NCBI GenBank assembly: GCA_964477455.1
Contig: CAYZHG010000027.1
Span: 1-7,512 of the forward strand
Source of the DNA: CAIOJG01 sp964477455
GTDB lineage: Bacteria; Patescibacteriota; Patescibacteriia; Magasanikbacterales; GWA2-37-8
DNA length: 7,512 bases
Reading direction: 5' to 3'
The stretch's first letter is position 1; each line of letters starts with the position of its first letter. The notes under the pieces were generated by a model. The model did not search any database. It had not been told where the DNA came from and saw only the letters and a list, made by a program, of their open reading frames with translations. Made by a program: the position numbers and the translations under genes. Below, piece after piece: positions 1-7,014 of the stretch.

Positions 1-776
1 CCCATATTGACGGTTCGACTCATCGTTTTACGCCAGAATCAGCAATTGAGTGCCAGCACAAGATTGGAGCTGATATTATTATGGCATTTGATGAATGTAC
101 TCCAGACAATGCCGATGCGGAATATACTAAATCAGCTATGGAGCGCACCCATCGCTGGGCTGATCGTTGTTTGACGGAACACAATAAAAATACGACGTAT
201 CACGGTTATAAGCAATATTTATTTGGTATTATTCAAGGGGCCAACCACGAGGAATTTCGCAAAGAATCCGCTCGTTATATTTCCAGTCTTGGTTTCGATG
301 GTATTGCTATTGGTGGTGAAAGCGTTGGATATAATATGGAAGCAACGGAAAATATTTTACGCTGGGTAACGCCCCTGATTCCAAAAGATAAACCACGCTA
401 TACCATGGGTGTCGGTTTGGATCCTACAGATTTGTTAAAGGTGGTGGCTGGTGGAGCGGATATGTTTGATTGTGTGGCACCAACTCGTTTGGCCCGTCAC
501 GGTATGGTATTTGTGTCATCCAAATTAGATTTAAAAAGACGAATGAATATAAAAAATTCTGCTTTTGCAAAAGATTTTTCTCCGATTGATAGTGATTGCA
601 CTTGCTTGACTTGTCAAAAATATACGCGTGCCTATCTTCATCATTTATTCTTAGCTCAGGAAGTTTCTGCTTTGCGTTTGGCTACCATTCACAATATTCA
701 TTTTATGTTGGAATTAATGCGCAATGCTCGTGTTGCAATCTTAGAAGATAGATTCGAAGATTTCCTCGCCTACTAA
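1..776 (+). CDS. tgt: Queuine/preQ1 tRNA-guanine transglycosylase, 3' part (5' end off window)
   Basis: TGT exchanges guanine at wobble position 34 of GUN-anticodon tRNAs for a 7-deazaguanine base (preQ1 or queuine). The reading frame is open to the left edge (first full codon at 3), so the ATG at 81 is internal: translation upstream of it gives DGSTHRFTPES followed by GADIIMAFDEC, the conserved active-site strand with the Asp at 90-92. Downstream come GIIQGA (about 228-245), the base-binding glycine loop GGESVG (312-329), and MFDCVAPTR with the nucleophilic Asp at 468-470. The zinc site CxCxxC has Cys codons at 597, 603 and 612, and its His codon lies 26 residues later at 690, the spacing of the E. 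coli enzyme. All catalytic and zinc residues in view are intact. The loop differs from the E. coli form GGLAVGE, which may bear on base specificity. The gene ends 2 nt before the next one, suggesting co-transcription. Confidence 0.97.
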   Translation, partial: HIDGSTHRFTPESAIECQHKIGADIIMAFDECTPDNADAEYTKSAMERTHRWADRCLTEHNKNTTYHGYKQYLFGIIQGANHEEFRKESARYISSLGFDGIAIGGESVGYNMEATENILRWVTPLIPKDKPRYTMGVGLDPTDLLKVVAGGADMFDCVAPTRLARHGMVFVSSKLDLKRRMNIKNSAFAKDFSPIDSDCTCLTCQKYTRAYLHHLFLAQEVSALRLATIHNIHFMLELMRNARVAILEDRFEDFLAY

Positions 777-778
777 TT

Positions 779-1789
779 ATGAAAAAAATAATTATTTTTA
801 CTGACGGGTGGCACCCCATGGTTAGTGGTGTGGTGCGCTCATTGGAAAAAACTATTGAGATACTTAAAAAAAATAATTTTGAGGTTGTTTTAATTCACCC
901 TGGCATGTTTCACAGCATTCCGGTATTTTTTTATCCAGAAGTAAAATTATCAATTTTTGCACAGAAAAAAATTGAAAAAATTATTGAGGAAGAACAACCG
1001 GATTATATTCATATCGCTACTGAGGCTACTTTGGGATTGGCTGCGCGAATGGTTTGCGTACATAATAAATGGAATTTTTCTACTGCCTATCACACCAATA
1101 TTCCAATGTATCTAAAAGTTCGTACCGGCTTTCTTTTTAATAGTACCTATGCCTATTTGCGTTGGTTTCATAGTGCATCTCAGTCTTTGATGGTAAGTAC
1201 CCAAAGTTTAAAAAATGAATTAGAGACACACGATTTTAAAAATATTGTTGAGTGTCCATTAGGCGTAGACACTGAATATTTTAAAAGTGATACAACTAAA
1301 AATACTGATGCGATTACATATCCTACACCAATATTTGTTTTTTGTGGGCGAGTGGCAGTTGAAAAAAATATTAAAGAATTTTTAGATTGTGATTTGCCTG
1401 GTACAAAATTAATTATTGGTGACGGTCCACAACGTCAAGAATTAGAAAAAGAATATGGTGACAAAGTGGTATTTGTTGGATATAAAAAAGGTGAAGATTT
1501 AGTAAATTTGCTGTCAGCTTGTGATGTTTTTGTTTTCCCGTCCGTTACTGAAACATTTGGCTTGGTTATGCTGGAAGCTCTGGCATGTGGTCTGCCGGTT
1601 GCGGCTCACAATGTAATGGGTCCTAGAGATATTATTACCTCAGGGGTTGATGGTATTGTTGGTGACAATCTTACTGAAGCGGCATTGGCTTGTCTGAAAT
1701 TGTCTCGTGAAAAATGTCGTGAAAAAGCTTTACAATTTACTTGGGAAAAATCGGTAAAAAGCTTTGTTGAAAATTTGGTTAAAAAATAA
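779..1789 (+). CDS. GT4-family (GT-B fold) glycosyltransferase, MgtA/PimB-like
   Basis: This is a retaining GT-B glycosyltransferase of 336 aa, likely acting on a lipid or polyprenyl-linked acceptor at the cytoplasmic membrane face. The N-terminal domain begins FTDGWHPMVSGVVRSL (residues 7-22), the glycine-rich acceptor loop of GT4 enzymes, and includes TAYHTNIPMYL (102-112). The hinge carries CPLGVDTEYF (159-168). The C-terminal nucleotide-sugar domain has GRVAVEKN (190-197, with the phosphate-binding Arg and Lys), IIGDGPQR (212-219) and the E-x7-E signature (E258 and E266 in TETFGLVMLEALACGLPV), then GPRDII (281-286). This set resembles GDP-mannose- or UDP-glucose-dependent glycolipid transferases. 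Donor and acceptor cannot be read from sequence. It is slightly shorter than the usual 370-380 aa but both domains are present. The ATG lies 2 nt after tgt with no Shine-Dalgarno, so translational coupling is plausible. Confidence 0.93.
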   Translation: MKKIIIFTDGWHPMVSGVVRSLEKTIEILKKNNFEVVLIHPGMFHSIPVFFYPEVKLSIFAQKKIEKIIEEEQPDYIHIATEATLGLAARMVCVHNKWNFSTAYHTNIPMYLKVRTGFLFNSTYAYLRWFHSASQSLMVSTQSLKNELETHDFKNIVECPLGVDTEYFKSDTTKNTDAITYPTPIFVFCGRVAVEKNIKEFLDCDLPGTKLIIGDGPQRQELEKEYGDKVVFVGYKKGEDLVNLLSACDVFVFPSVTETFGLVMLEALACGLPVAAHNVMGPRDIITSGVDGIVGDNLTEAALACLKLSREKCREKALQFTWEKSVKSFVENLVKK

Positions 1790-1790
1790 T

Positions 1791-2270
1791 ATGCTACATT
1801 TAAAATTAATCTGTTTGGGCAAATTAAAGGAAAGTTTTTGGCGAGAAGCTGAGGCAGAATACCTTAAACGTTTACAAGTTTTTGCCAAAATAGAGATTGT
1901 TGAGTTGAAAGAAGAATCATTTGATGAAAAAACTTCACCTGAAATAATTAAACTAAAAGAAGCGGAGAAAATTAAAAGCGTTTTGGACAAAACTAAAGAC
2001 GCCTTTGTGATTATTTTGGATGAACATGGTAAACAGTTTTCTTCAGTTGCTTTTTCAAAACATTTATTTGAATTAGCCAATCGTGGTAGTGGTGAATTTG
2101 TTTTTATTATTGGCGGGCCATTAGGACTCGACGATTCAATTTTGAAAATTGCTAATTTGAAATTATCTTTTTCGACTTTTACCTTCACCCATCAAATGAT
2201 CAGAGTATTTTTGTTTGAACAAATTTATCGTGCGATGATGATTGAGGCGGGACGACAATATCATTATTAA
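1791..2270 (+). CDS. rlmH: 23S rRNA pseudouridine(1915)-N3-methyltransferase RlmH
   Basis: RlmH is a small SPOUT-class, SAM-dependent methyltransferase that methylates pseudouridine 1915 in helix 69 of 23S rRNA in the assembled 70S ribosome. The 159-aa product matches the family length of about 155-160. Visible hallmarks are the N-terminal strand LKLICLGKLKE, EYLKRL (residues 23-28), LDEHGKQFSS (76-85), the SAM-binding knot loop IIGGPLGL (106-113), THQMIRVFLFEQIYRA (133-148) and the C-terminal aromatic/His tail ending YHY. The usual IGGPEG is IGGPLG here, a tolerated-looking change. A TTG in frame at 1764 would lengthen the protein by nine residues and overlap the glycosyltransferase. The ATG at 1791 is preferred because it gives the canonical N-terminus and sits 1 nt after the upstream stop. 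No Shine-Dalgarno is seen, so coupling to upstream translation is likely. Confidence 0.95.
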   Translation: MLHLKLICLGKLKESFWREAEAEYLKRLQVFAKIEIVELKEESFDEKTSPEIIKLKEAEKIKSVLDKTKDAFVIILDEHGKQFSSVAFSKHLFELANRGSGEFVFIIGGPLGLDDSILKIANLKLSFSTFTFTHQMIRVFLFEQIYRAMMIEAGRQYHY

Positions 2271-2311
2271 TTTGCCATTTACAGCGAAGATTAATTAGTT
2301 TAGAATATCCA

Positions 2312-2317
2312 TATAAT
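2312..2317 (+). promoter_or_regulatory. Possible -10 box upstream of trpS
   Basis: A perfect TATAAT lies in the 61-nt gap between rlmH and trpS, 14 nt before the ATG at 2332. No convincing -35 is found at 16-18 bp spacing and there is no TG extension. If used, transcription would start about 7-8 nt before the ATG, giving a nearly leaderless mRNA. In such AT-rich DNA a chance TATAAT is quite possible, and trpS may instead be read through from rlmH, since no terminator separates them. Confidence 0.35.
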
Positions 2318-2331
2318 ATTAATAAATTTTT

Positions 2332-3312
2332 ATGTCTAAGCCAATAGTAGTATCTGGAATTCAGCCGACTGGGAATTTGCATATCGGTAATTATTTAGGT
2401 GCGGTGAAAAACTGGCTAGAATTACAAAATTCTGGAAAATATGATTTGTATATTTTTATTGCTGATTTACATTCTTTGACCGGTAAATTATCGGCCCAAC
2501 AATTGCGCGATCAGGTAAAAGTAACGGTCGCCGAACTTTTAGCGGCTGGAATTGATCCAAATAAAACTACTTTTTTTGTACAATCTCATGTTCAAGAGCA
2601 TACAGAATTGGCTTGGTTATTTAATTGTGTCACGCTGATGAATGAGCTTGATAAAATGACTCAATTTAAAGAAAAGGCCGCTCAACAGATTTCCGCGACA
2701 GCTGGATTATTTACCTATCCAATATTACAGGCGGCAGATATATTACTTTACAAAGGCGCGTTGGTACCGGTAGGACAAGATCAAATTCAACATGTTGAGT
2801 TAACACGCGACATTGCTCGTTGGTTTAACAATAAATACAGTGTATTTTTCCCAGAAACAAAGCATCTTTTAACTAATGTACCAAAAGTGATGAGTTTGCT
2901 TGAGCCTGAGAAGAAAATGAGTAAGAGTTTGGGTGCAGGACATGTTATTGATTTATGTGAAACTCCTGAAATTATCGAAAATAAACTTAAAAAAGCGGTT
3001 ACTGCGACGGTTGGTGGTGCTGTTGCACCCGGCGTGTCAAATTTGTTGGGGTTATTGAAGGAGTTTGGTGATAAAAAAATACATGATCAATTTGTGCACG
3101 CAGAAAAACAGGGTGATATTCGTTATGGTGATTTAAAAAAAGCGCTAAGTGATGCAATTTCTTGTCACTTTACCGAATTTAGGAAAAAGCGTAGTAAACT
3201 TTTGGAAGATTCACATAAATTGGATAATATTCTAGCAAAAGGGGCTAAGAAAGCACAAAAAGTAGCCAAATTAAACATGATAGAAATTAGAAAATTGGTA
3301 GGTATTAGGTAG
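2332..3312 (+). CDS. trpS: Tryptophanyl-tRNA synthetase
   Basis: This class Ic aminoacyl-tRNA synthetase activates tryptophan with ATP and charges tRNA-Trp in the cytoplasm. The 326-aa length is normal for bacterial TrpRS. The HIGH-type motif appears as PTGNLHIGNYLGA (residues 12-24) and the KMSKS loop as KKMSKSLGAGHV (194-205). The Trp-pocket helix LFTYPILQAADILLY (126-140) carries the Asp (D136) expected to contact the indole nitrogen. VPVGQDQIQHVELTRDIARWFN (145-166, dimer and ATP region) is fully conserved in pattern. The segment after KMSKS reads SLGAGHVIDL where many bacteria have SDPN. The C-terminal helical anticodon-binding part is complete and ends in a TAG stop. No Shine-Dalgarno precedes the ATG. 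A strong hairpin terminator follows 33 nt downstream. Confidence 0.98.
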   Translation: MSKPIVVSGIQPTGNLHIGNYLGAVKNWLELQNSGKYDLYIFIADLHSLTGKLSAQQLRDQVKVTVAELLAAGIDPNKTTFFVQSHVQEHTELAWLFNCVTLMNELDKMTQFKEKAAQQISATAGLFTYPILQAADILLYKGALVPVGQDQIQHVELTRDIARWFNNKYSVFFPETKHLLTNVPKVMSLLEPEKKMSKSLGAGHVIDLCETPEIIENKLKKAVTATVGGAVAPGVSNLLGLLKEFGDKKIHDQFVHAEKQGDIRYGDLKKALSDAISCHFTEFRKKRSKLLEDSHKLDNILAKGAKKAQKVAKLNMIEIRKLVGIR

Positions 3313-3345
3313 GTTTATTGTTTTGAACTCGAAATAATTAACTTA

Positions 3346-3380
3346 TTTAAAAAAACAGATCTAAAGTCTGTTTTTTTAAA
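3346..3380 (+). terminator. Rho-independent terminator after trpS
   Basis: A perfect 14-bp inverted repeat has left arm TTTAAAAAAACAGA (3346-3359), a 7-nt loop (3360-3366) and right arm TCTGTTTTTTTAAA (3367-3380). The A3345/T3381 pair extends it to 15 bp. The right arm supplies a run of seven T. The symmetric A/T tracts mean it could also work from the opposite strand, though no minus-strand gene faces it. It separates the translation genes from the envelope genes. Confidence 0.88.
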
Positions 3381-3392
3381 TTCTATTTTATG

Positions 3393-3401
3393 TGTTATAC
3401 T
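3393..3401 (+). promoter_or_regulatory. Extended -10 promoter for the DUF5671-like gene
   Basis: TGtTATACT is an extended -10 element (TGn plus a five-of-six match to TATAAT) placed 13 nt after the trpS terminator. The -35 region would fall in the terminator T-run and has no consensus, as is common for TGn promoters. The predicted start is near 3408, giving a leader of about 23 nt. Spacing from the -10 to the ATG (29 nt) is identical to that of the promoter at 4449-4457, which strengthens both calls. Confidence 0.6.
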
Positions 3402-3430
3402 ACATATTATATTAATTCTAAGCATTGAAT

Positions 3431-4390
3431 ATGGAAAATTCTACTGTCCTAAAAAGTACGCCCAAAGATGTTTTTTTACATCTATTTAATATTTTAACTT
3501 TTTATCTTAGTGTCATTGGTTTTATTACGCTTTTTATTCAATATGTTAATGCCCTTTTTCCAGATTCTTTAGATTATTATTTAGTTGGAATTGGTGAGAC
3601 TGTTCGAATATCATCTTCTATTATTTTAATTGCCGTTCCGGCTTTTTTACTTACCGCATGGCTATTGGCAAAAGATTTGGTGTTGGAGCCTTTAAAGCGA
3701 GATTTAAAATTGCGAAAATGGTTAGTTTATTTTACTTTATTTGTTTCGGCCGTTACTATTATTATCGACTTGATTACATTTGTTTATAATTTTTTAAGCG
3801 GTGAAATTACAACTAGATTTTTTTTAAAGATTTTAGTTGTTTTAATAATTGCTAGTGCAGTTTTTGGTTATTATATGTGGGATTTAAAAAGAAAAGAATT
3901 GGTTTCAAAAATTCCAAAAATTTTAGCAATTATATTATTTATTGCGATGGTATCTAGTGTTGTAGCTGGATTCTTTATTATTGGAACGCCGTTTGAACAA
4001 CGCAATCGTCGTTTTGATGAACAGAGAATCCAGAATTTACAAACCATTCAAAGCCAGATTATAAATTATTATACACAAAAAGGAACAGTTCCTCTTGAAA
4101 TGAAAATGCTCAACGATAGTATTTCTGGTTTTGTGGTACCAGTTGACCCAAAGAATGGTCAAAACTTTGAGTATAGTATGCTTACAAAAAATAAATTTGA
4201 ATTGTGTGCTACATTTGATTCAGCTAATGATAATCTCAAACAGGTTGGTTCACAACAATATGTGACACCATATGATTCTTTTAATCAAAATTGGTATCAT
4301 AAAGCACAACGCACCTGTTTTACTAGAGAAATTGATCCAGAGTTATACAAAGAAATTGATTATAAACCTGGAAAAAATTTCATCCAATAA
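3431..4390 (+). CDS. DUF5671-like five-helix membrane protein with pseudopilin-like C-terminal domain
   Basis: This is a 319-aa integral membrane protein of unknown function. The N-terminal half resembles DUF5671, a membrane domain I associate with Patescibacteria. Five hydrophobic helices lie at about residues 15-41, 56-81, 96-122, 130-150 and 161-185. The loops after helices 2 and 4 are strongly basic (EPLKRDLKLRKW; DLKRKELVSK), so the positive-inside rule predicts N-in, C-out. The outer domain (about 193-319) has the look of a pseudopilin globular region: a helix FDEQRIQNLQTIQSQIINYY, then KGTVPLEMKML, DPKNGQNFEY and a strand FELCATF. Two cysteines (C259, C296) could form a disulfide outside the membrane. 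A TTG at 3425 would add two residues; the ATG is chosen for codon type and promoter spacing. It stands alone between two terminators. The membrane topology is firm, the family name less so, and no function is claimed. Confidence 0.82.
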   Translation: MENSTVLKSTPKDVFLHLFNILTFYLSVIGFITLFIQYVNALFPDSLDYYLVGIGETVRISSSIILIAVPAFLLTAWLLAKDLVLEPLKRDLKLRKWLVYFTLFVSAVTIIIDLITFVYNFLSGEITTRFFLKILVVLIIASAVFGYYMWDLKRKELVSKIPKILAIILFIAMVSSVVAGFFIIGTPFEQRNRRFDEQRIQNLQTIQSQIINYYTQKGTVPLEMKMLNDSISGFVVPVDPKNGQNFEYSMLTKNKFELCATFDSANDNLKQVGSQQYVTPYDSFNQNWYHKAQRTCFTREIDPELYKEIDYKPGKNFIQ

Positions 4391-4405
4391 TTTTATAGAT
4401 ATATT

Positions 4406-4439
4406 AATAAAACCTCTTTTTAAGAGGTTTTATTTTTTT
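4406..4439 (+). terminator. Rho-independent terminator after the DUF5671-like gene
   Basis: A perfect 13-bp stem has left arm AATAAAACCTCTT (4406-4418), a TTT loop (4419-4421) and right arm AAGAGGTTTTATT (4422-4434), followed by a T-run to 4439. It begins 16 nt after the stop codon and insulates the following gene, whose promoter starts 10 nt further on. Confidence 0.9.
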
Positions 4440-4448
4440 ATTAAAGTT

Positions 4449-4457
4449 TGTTATAAT
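4449..4457 (+). promoter_or_regulatory. Extended -10 promoter for the lamin-tail protein gene
   Basis: TGtTATAAT combines a consensus -10 with the TGn extension. No clear -35 is present; the expected position overlaps the terminator T-run. The predicted start is near 4464, leaving a leader of about 23 nt that contains GGGGG at 4481-4485. That G-run is only 1 nt from the ATG, too close for a normal Shine-Dalgarno. The -10 to ATG distance is 29 nt, exactly as in the promoter at 3393-3401. Confidence 0.68.
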
Positions 4458-4486
4458 AAGAACATTAATTAATATTCAACGGGGGT

Positions 4487-6973
4487 ATGAAATATTATTT
4501 TTTTCTAACTGTCTTTTTATTTGGCAGTTTTTTTGTTGGACAAAATTCGTGGGCACTAAATTTTGATATCATTATTAATGAGATTGGTGCTTATCCGACC
4601 AGTACTCACGAATGGATAGAAATTTGGAATAAAGGCACTGATGATGTCGACATTAAAGATTGGAAATTTTGGGAAAATGATACAAATCACAGTCTCAACA
4701 TTACGACCTCTAGTGATAGTATTGTCTCTGCCAATGAATATGCCGTAATTTGTCAGGATGCGGATATGTTTAAAATTGATAATCCAAATTTTATTGGTTC
4801 TGTATTTGACTCGTCTTGGAATAATTTAAGTGAAAATGGAGAAAGTATTGGTTTAAAAGATGAAACCGGAAATTTTGTCGAGCAATTTAGTTATGCGAGT
4901 ACCACTCAATTTTCTTTAGAAAGAAAAAATCCATTTGAAAATACATACAGCTCAGAAAATTGGCAAGAAAATAATAGTGGAAATTCTTTAGGATTTAAAA
5001 ATAGTAATTTTTATCATCCTGAAAGTTTGGTTGCTACAACTACCACAACTTCAACAGATATTAGTGCAAATATTTTTATTTCGGCAACTTCTTCTGATAA
5101 TATTTTTTTATGGTCGTTTGTAAAATTAAATGAAATTGTTTCTGATCCTGTAAGTGGCAATGAGTTGGTGGAGTTATATAATTCTGGTACTAGTACCGTC
5201 AATTTGTTTGGTGGGTCAATTTGTGATTCGTCTTTTAGTAGTTGTAAAATGTTGGATGGAATGCTGAATGGTCATGATTGGTTGGTTGCAGATATGTTTA
5301 CTGATAGATATTTTAATAACACTGGCGATTCTGTTATATTGTTTAATTCTATTAATGAAAATATTGATAGGATTAATTACGGGACGTCCAGTTTTGCTTA
5401 TCCAGAAAAAGGTCAGTCTATAATTAGGTTGGTGGATGGATTAGATTCAGATTTAGATAGTGATTGGGATATAACAAGCAAATTAACCTTAGATGCGGCA
5501 AACGAACTAATACAAATACCGGAAAACATCTCGGGTGGAGGAACGGCCAGTAATAATAATATTTCCAGCCATACAAATGATTCTCCAAATTCTAATACGA
5601 CAAGTAAAATTATAAAAATTAATTCTAGCACCAAGTCAATTACGGTTATGAAGGATTCGGTTAATATCAGCTGGAAATTGAATTCGCCTTATGGATTAGA
5701 TATTGGTGAAATTGGAATATTTAGTGCAAAAGGCACGGCTGACCCACGTGGTGGTGAAGTTGCTTTTAAATGGAATTTTGGGGATGGTGTAAGCAGTACG
5801 GGGAAAATCGTAGAACATAATTTTGTTACCTCAGGTATATTTATAGTTTCAGTAACTGCATCAAGTAGTGCAAGTACATTTGGAAGAAAAGAATTTTTGG
5901 TTCGTGTTGGAACTGCCTATTCGATTGCCAATGCTCAAATTAAAATTGATTCATTTCAAGTTACTAGTACCGAAGACATGGAAGAATATATACAACTTAA
6001 AAATTATTTAGAAAAACCACAAAACATATCTGGCTGGAAAATTAAAAATAAAATTGGTAAAGAATATGAGTTGCCAGAAAATACTATTATTGCTCCATCG
6101 GGAACATTAAAATTTTATAAAACCATTCATCATTTGAGTTTTGATAAAGATGGTGATGAAATTAGATTGACTTCACCAAACGATATTGAAATAAATAAAA
6201 TAATACTGATTGAAGAAAAAAAGATTAAAGAAGTAAAAATTGTATCTAATAAAATATTATCAAATTGGTTGTCAGTTCGTGGAGTTGTCACTGTCGAACC
6301 AAAGACAATTGGGCAACAATTTTTTTATATTAGTGACGGACAATCCGGTTTTCAAATTTATCAATTTAAAAAAGATTTTCCAGATATAAAAATTGGTGAT
6401 TATTTAGAAGTGGGTGGTGAAACTTCGATGATCGATGGAATCAATAGAATTAAAATTAAAAATAAGAATTCAATTCGAATTTTAAAGAGAAGTGAGATTG
6501 TTAATCCAATCAGTTTAATCTTGGAGGATGTTGATTCAGATTTAATTGGTTCACTTGTAAAGATATCTGGTGATATAACTGAGATTAAAAGCAATTTAAT
6601 GTATGTTGATGATGGTTCGGCCGAAATGATAGTTTTTTTTAAAAAGGGCGCGACAATAAATAAAAAAGAATTAAAGGAGGGCGATAAGGTAGAGGTAACA
6701 GGCATTTTGATTCAGGGAAAAGACGGTTGGCAAGTATTACCTCGTTCCATTTCGGATATAACCATTACGGGGCATATTGATGAGGCTTTGGCAGGGCAGT
6801 TCGCTTCAGACCCAAATAAGCAAGATAACAATCGAAATAACTATTTAACTACTACAGCAGGTGGATTGTCGGCACTATTATTGGGTTTTGTTGCTAAAGC
6901 GCGCGGTGCTGTGGTGATGGCTGGTGCAAAGAAGGTGGTAAGTTTAGCAAGTAGGGCTATAAAGAGGGGTTGA
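4487..6973 (+). CDS. Secreted, membrane-anchored lamin-tail/PKD/OB-fold surface protein
   Basis: This 828-aa envelope protein is of unknown exact role. A Sec signal peptide (1-23, KYYFFLTVFLFGSFFVG then SWA, likely cut after A23) opens it. Lamin-tail-like module 1 spans about 27-145 (IIINEIGAYP, EWIEIWN, GESIGLKD) and module 2 about 212-315 (VKLNEIVSDP, NELVELYNSG, GDSVILFN). Each is followed by an S-x-x-R...W tail. An Asn/Ser/Thr-rich linker (about 348-373) leads to a PKD domain (about 390-475; WNFGDG at 429-434). A third lamin-tail-like module covers about 484-572 (EEYIQLKNY, GDEIRLTSP). Two OB-like folds follow (about 597-667 and 687-760; FYISDGQSGFQIY and MYVDDGSAEMIVFF), as in YhcR-type nucleic-acid-binding proteins. 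A short hydrophobic segment (about 787-803) and basic tail anchor the C-terminus. No nuclease motif is visible. DNA or surface-polymer binding is inference. Domain calls rest on pattern reading. Confidence 0.85.
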   Translation: MKYYFFLTVFLFGSFFVGQNSWALNFDIIINEIGAYPTSTHEWIEIWNKGTDDVDIKDWKFWENDTNHSLNITTSSDSIVSANEYAVICQDADMFKIDNPNFIGSVFDSSWNNLSENGESIGLKDETGNFVEQFSYASTTQFSLERKNPFENTYSSENWQENNSGNSLGFKNSNFYHPESLVATTTTTSTDISANIFISATSSDNIFLWSFVKLNEIVSDPVSGNELVELYNSGTSTVNLFGGSICDSSFSSCKMLDGMLNGHDWLVADMFTDRYFNNTGDSVILFNSINENIDRINYGTSSFAYPEKGQSIIRLVDGLDSDLDSDWDITSKLTLDAANELIQIPENISGGGTASNNNISSHTNDSPNSNTTSKIIKINSSTKSITVMKDSVNISWKLNSPYGLDIGEIGIFSAKGTADPRGGEVAFKWNFGDGVSSTGKIVEHNFVTSGIFIVSVTASSSASTFGRKEFLVRVGTAYSIANAQIKIDSFQVTSTEDMEEYIQLKNYLEKPQNISGWKIKNKIGKEYELPENTIIAPSGTLKFYKTIHHLSFDKDGDEIRLTSPNDIEINKIILIEEKKIKEVKIVSNKILSNWLSVRGVVTVEPKTIGQQFFYISDGQSGFQIYQFKKDFPDIKIGDYLEVGGETSMIDGINRIKIKNKNSIRILKRSEIVNPISLILEDVDSDLIGSLVKISGDITEIKSNLMYVDDGSAEMIVFFKKGATINKKELKEGDKVEVTGILIQGKDGWQVLPRSISDITITGHIDEALAGQFASDPNKQDNNRNNYLTTTAGGLSALLLGFVAKARGAVVMAGAKKVVSLASRAIKRG

Positions 6974-6989
6974 TTTAGATTGGAAACTG

Positions 6990-6998
6990 TGATATTTT
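6990..6998 (+). promoter_or_regulatory. Weak extended -10 candidate for tRNA-Ser
   Basis: TGaTATTTT (TGn plus a four-of-six -10 match) lies 16 nt before the mature tRNA 5' end, in the 41-nt gap after the lamin-tail gene. No terminator is visible in that gap, so the tRNA may also be made by readthrough and processing. The call is weak on its own and gains some support from the TGn style of the two stronger promoters in this window. Confidence 0.35.
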
Positions 6999-7014
6999 AT
7001 GTCCAGCAGACATT

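Noticed and set aside
1730..2188. Minus-strand open frame of 152 codons antisense to rlmH
   Set aside because: It lies wholly over rlmH and the end of the glycosyltransferase, both with clear family motifs; its Ser/Lys/Phe-rich translation resembles no family and is what AT-rich antisense frames produce.
2200..2382. Minus-strand frame of 60 codons across the rlmH-trpS gap
   Set aside because: It overlaps both conserved genes and has no recognisable sequence or promoter.
4272..4472. Plus-strand frame of 66 codons overlapping the end of the DUF5671-like gene
   Set aside because: It is out of frame with the real gene, runs through the terminator hairpin and the next promoter, and gives a low-complexity Ile/Lys/Phe translation.
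4481..4485. GGGGG as a Shine-Dalgarno for the lamin-tail gene
   Set aside because: It is 1 nt from the ATG; normal spacing is about 5-9 nt, and no alternative start with a retained signal peptide lies at a suitable distance.
5026..5060. Thr-rich run near 183-191 of the lamin-tail protein as a tandem DNA repeat
   Set aside because: The codons vary (ACA, ACT, ACC) with no exact repeat unit; it is a low-complexity linker between modules, not a DNA-level repeat.
5014..6705. Three minus-strand frames (5014-5202, 5413-5634, 6400-6705) inside the lamin-tail gene
   Set aside because: They are shadows of the + strand gene, with hydrophobic Leu/Ile/Ser-rich translations mirroring Asn/Lys/Asp codons and no start context of their own.
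6999..7013. Small hairpin ATGTC-cagca-GACAT just before the tRNA
   Set aside because: A 5-bp stem without a T-run is too short to call a terminator or operator; it may be chance or a leader structure for tRNA processing.
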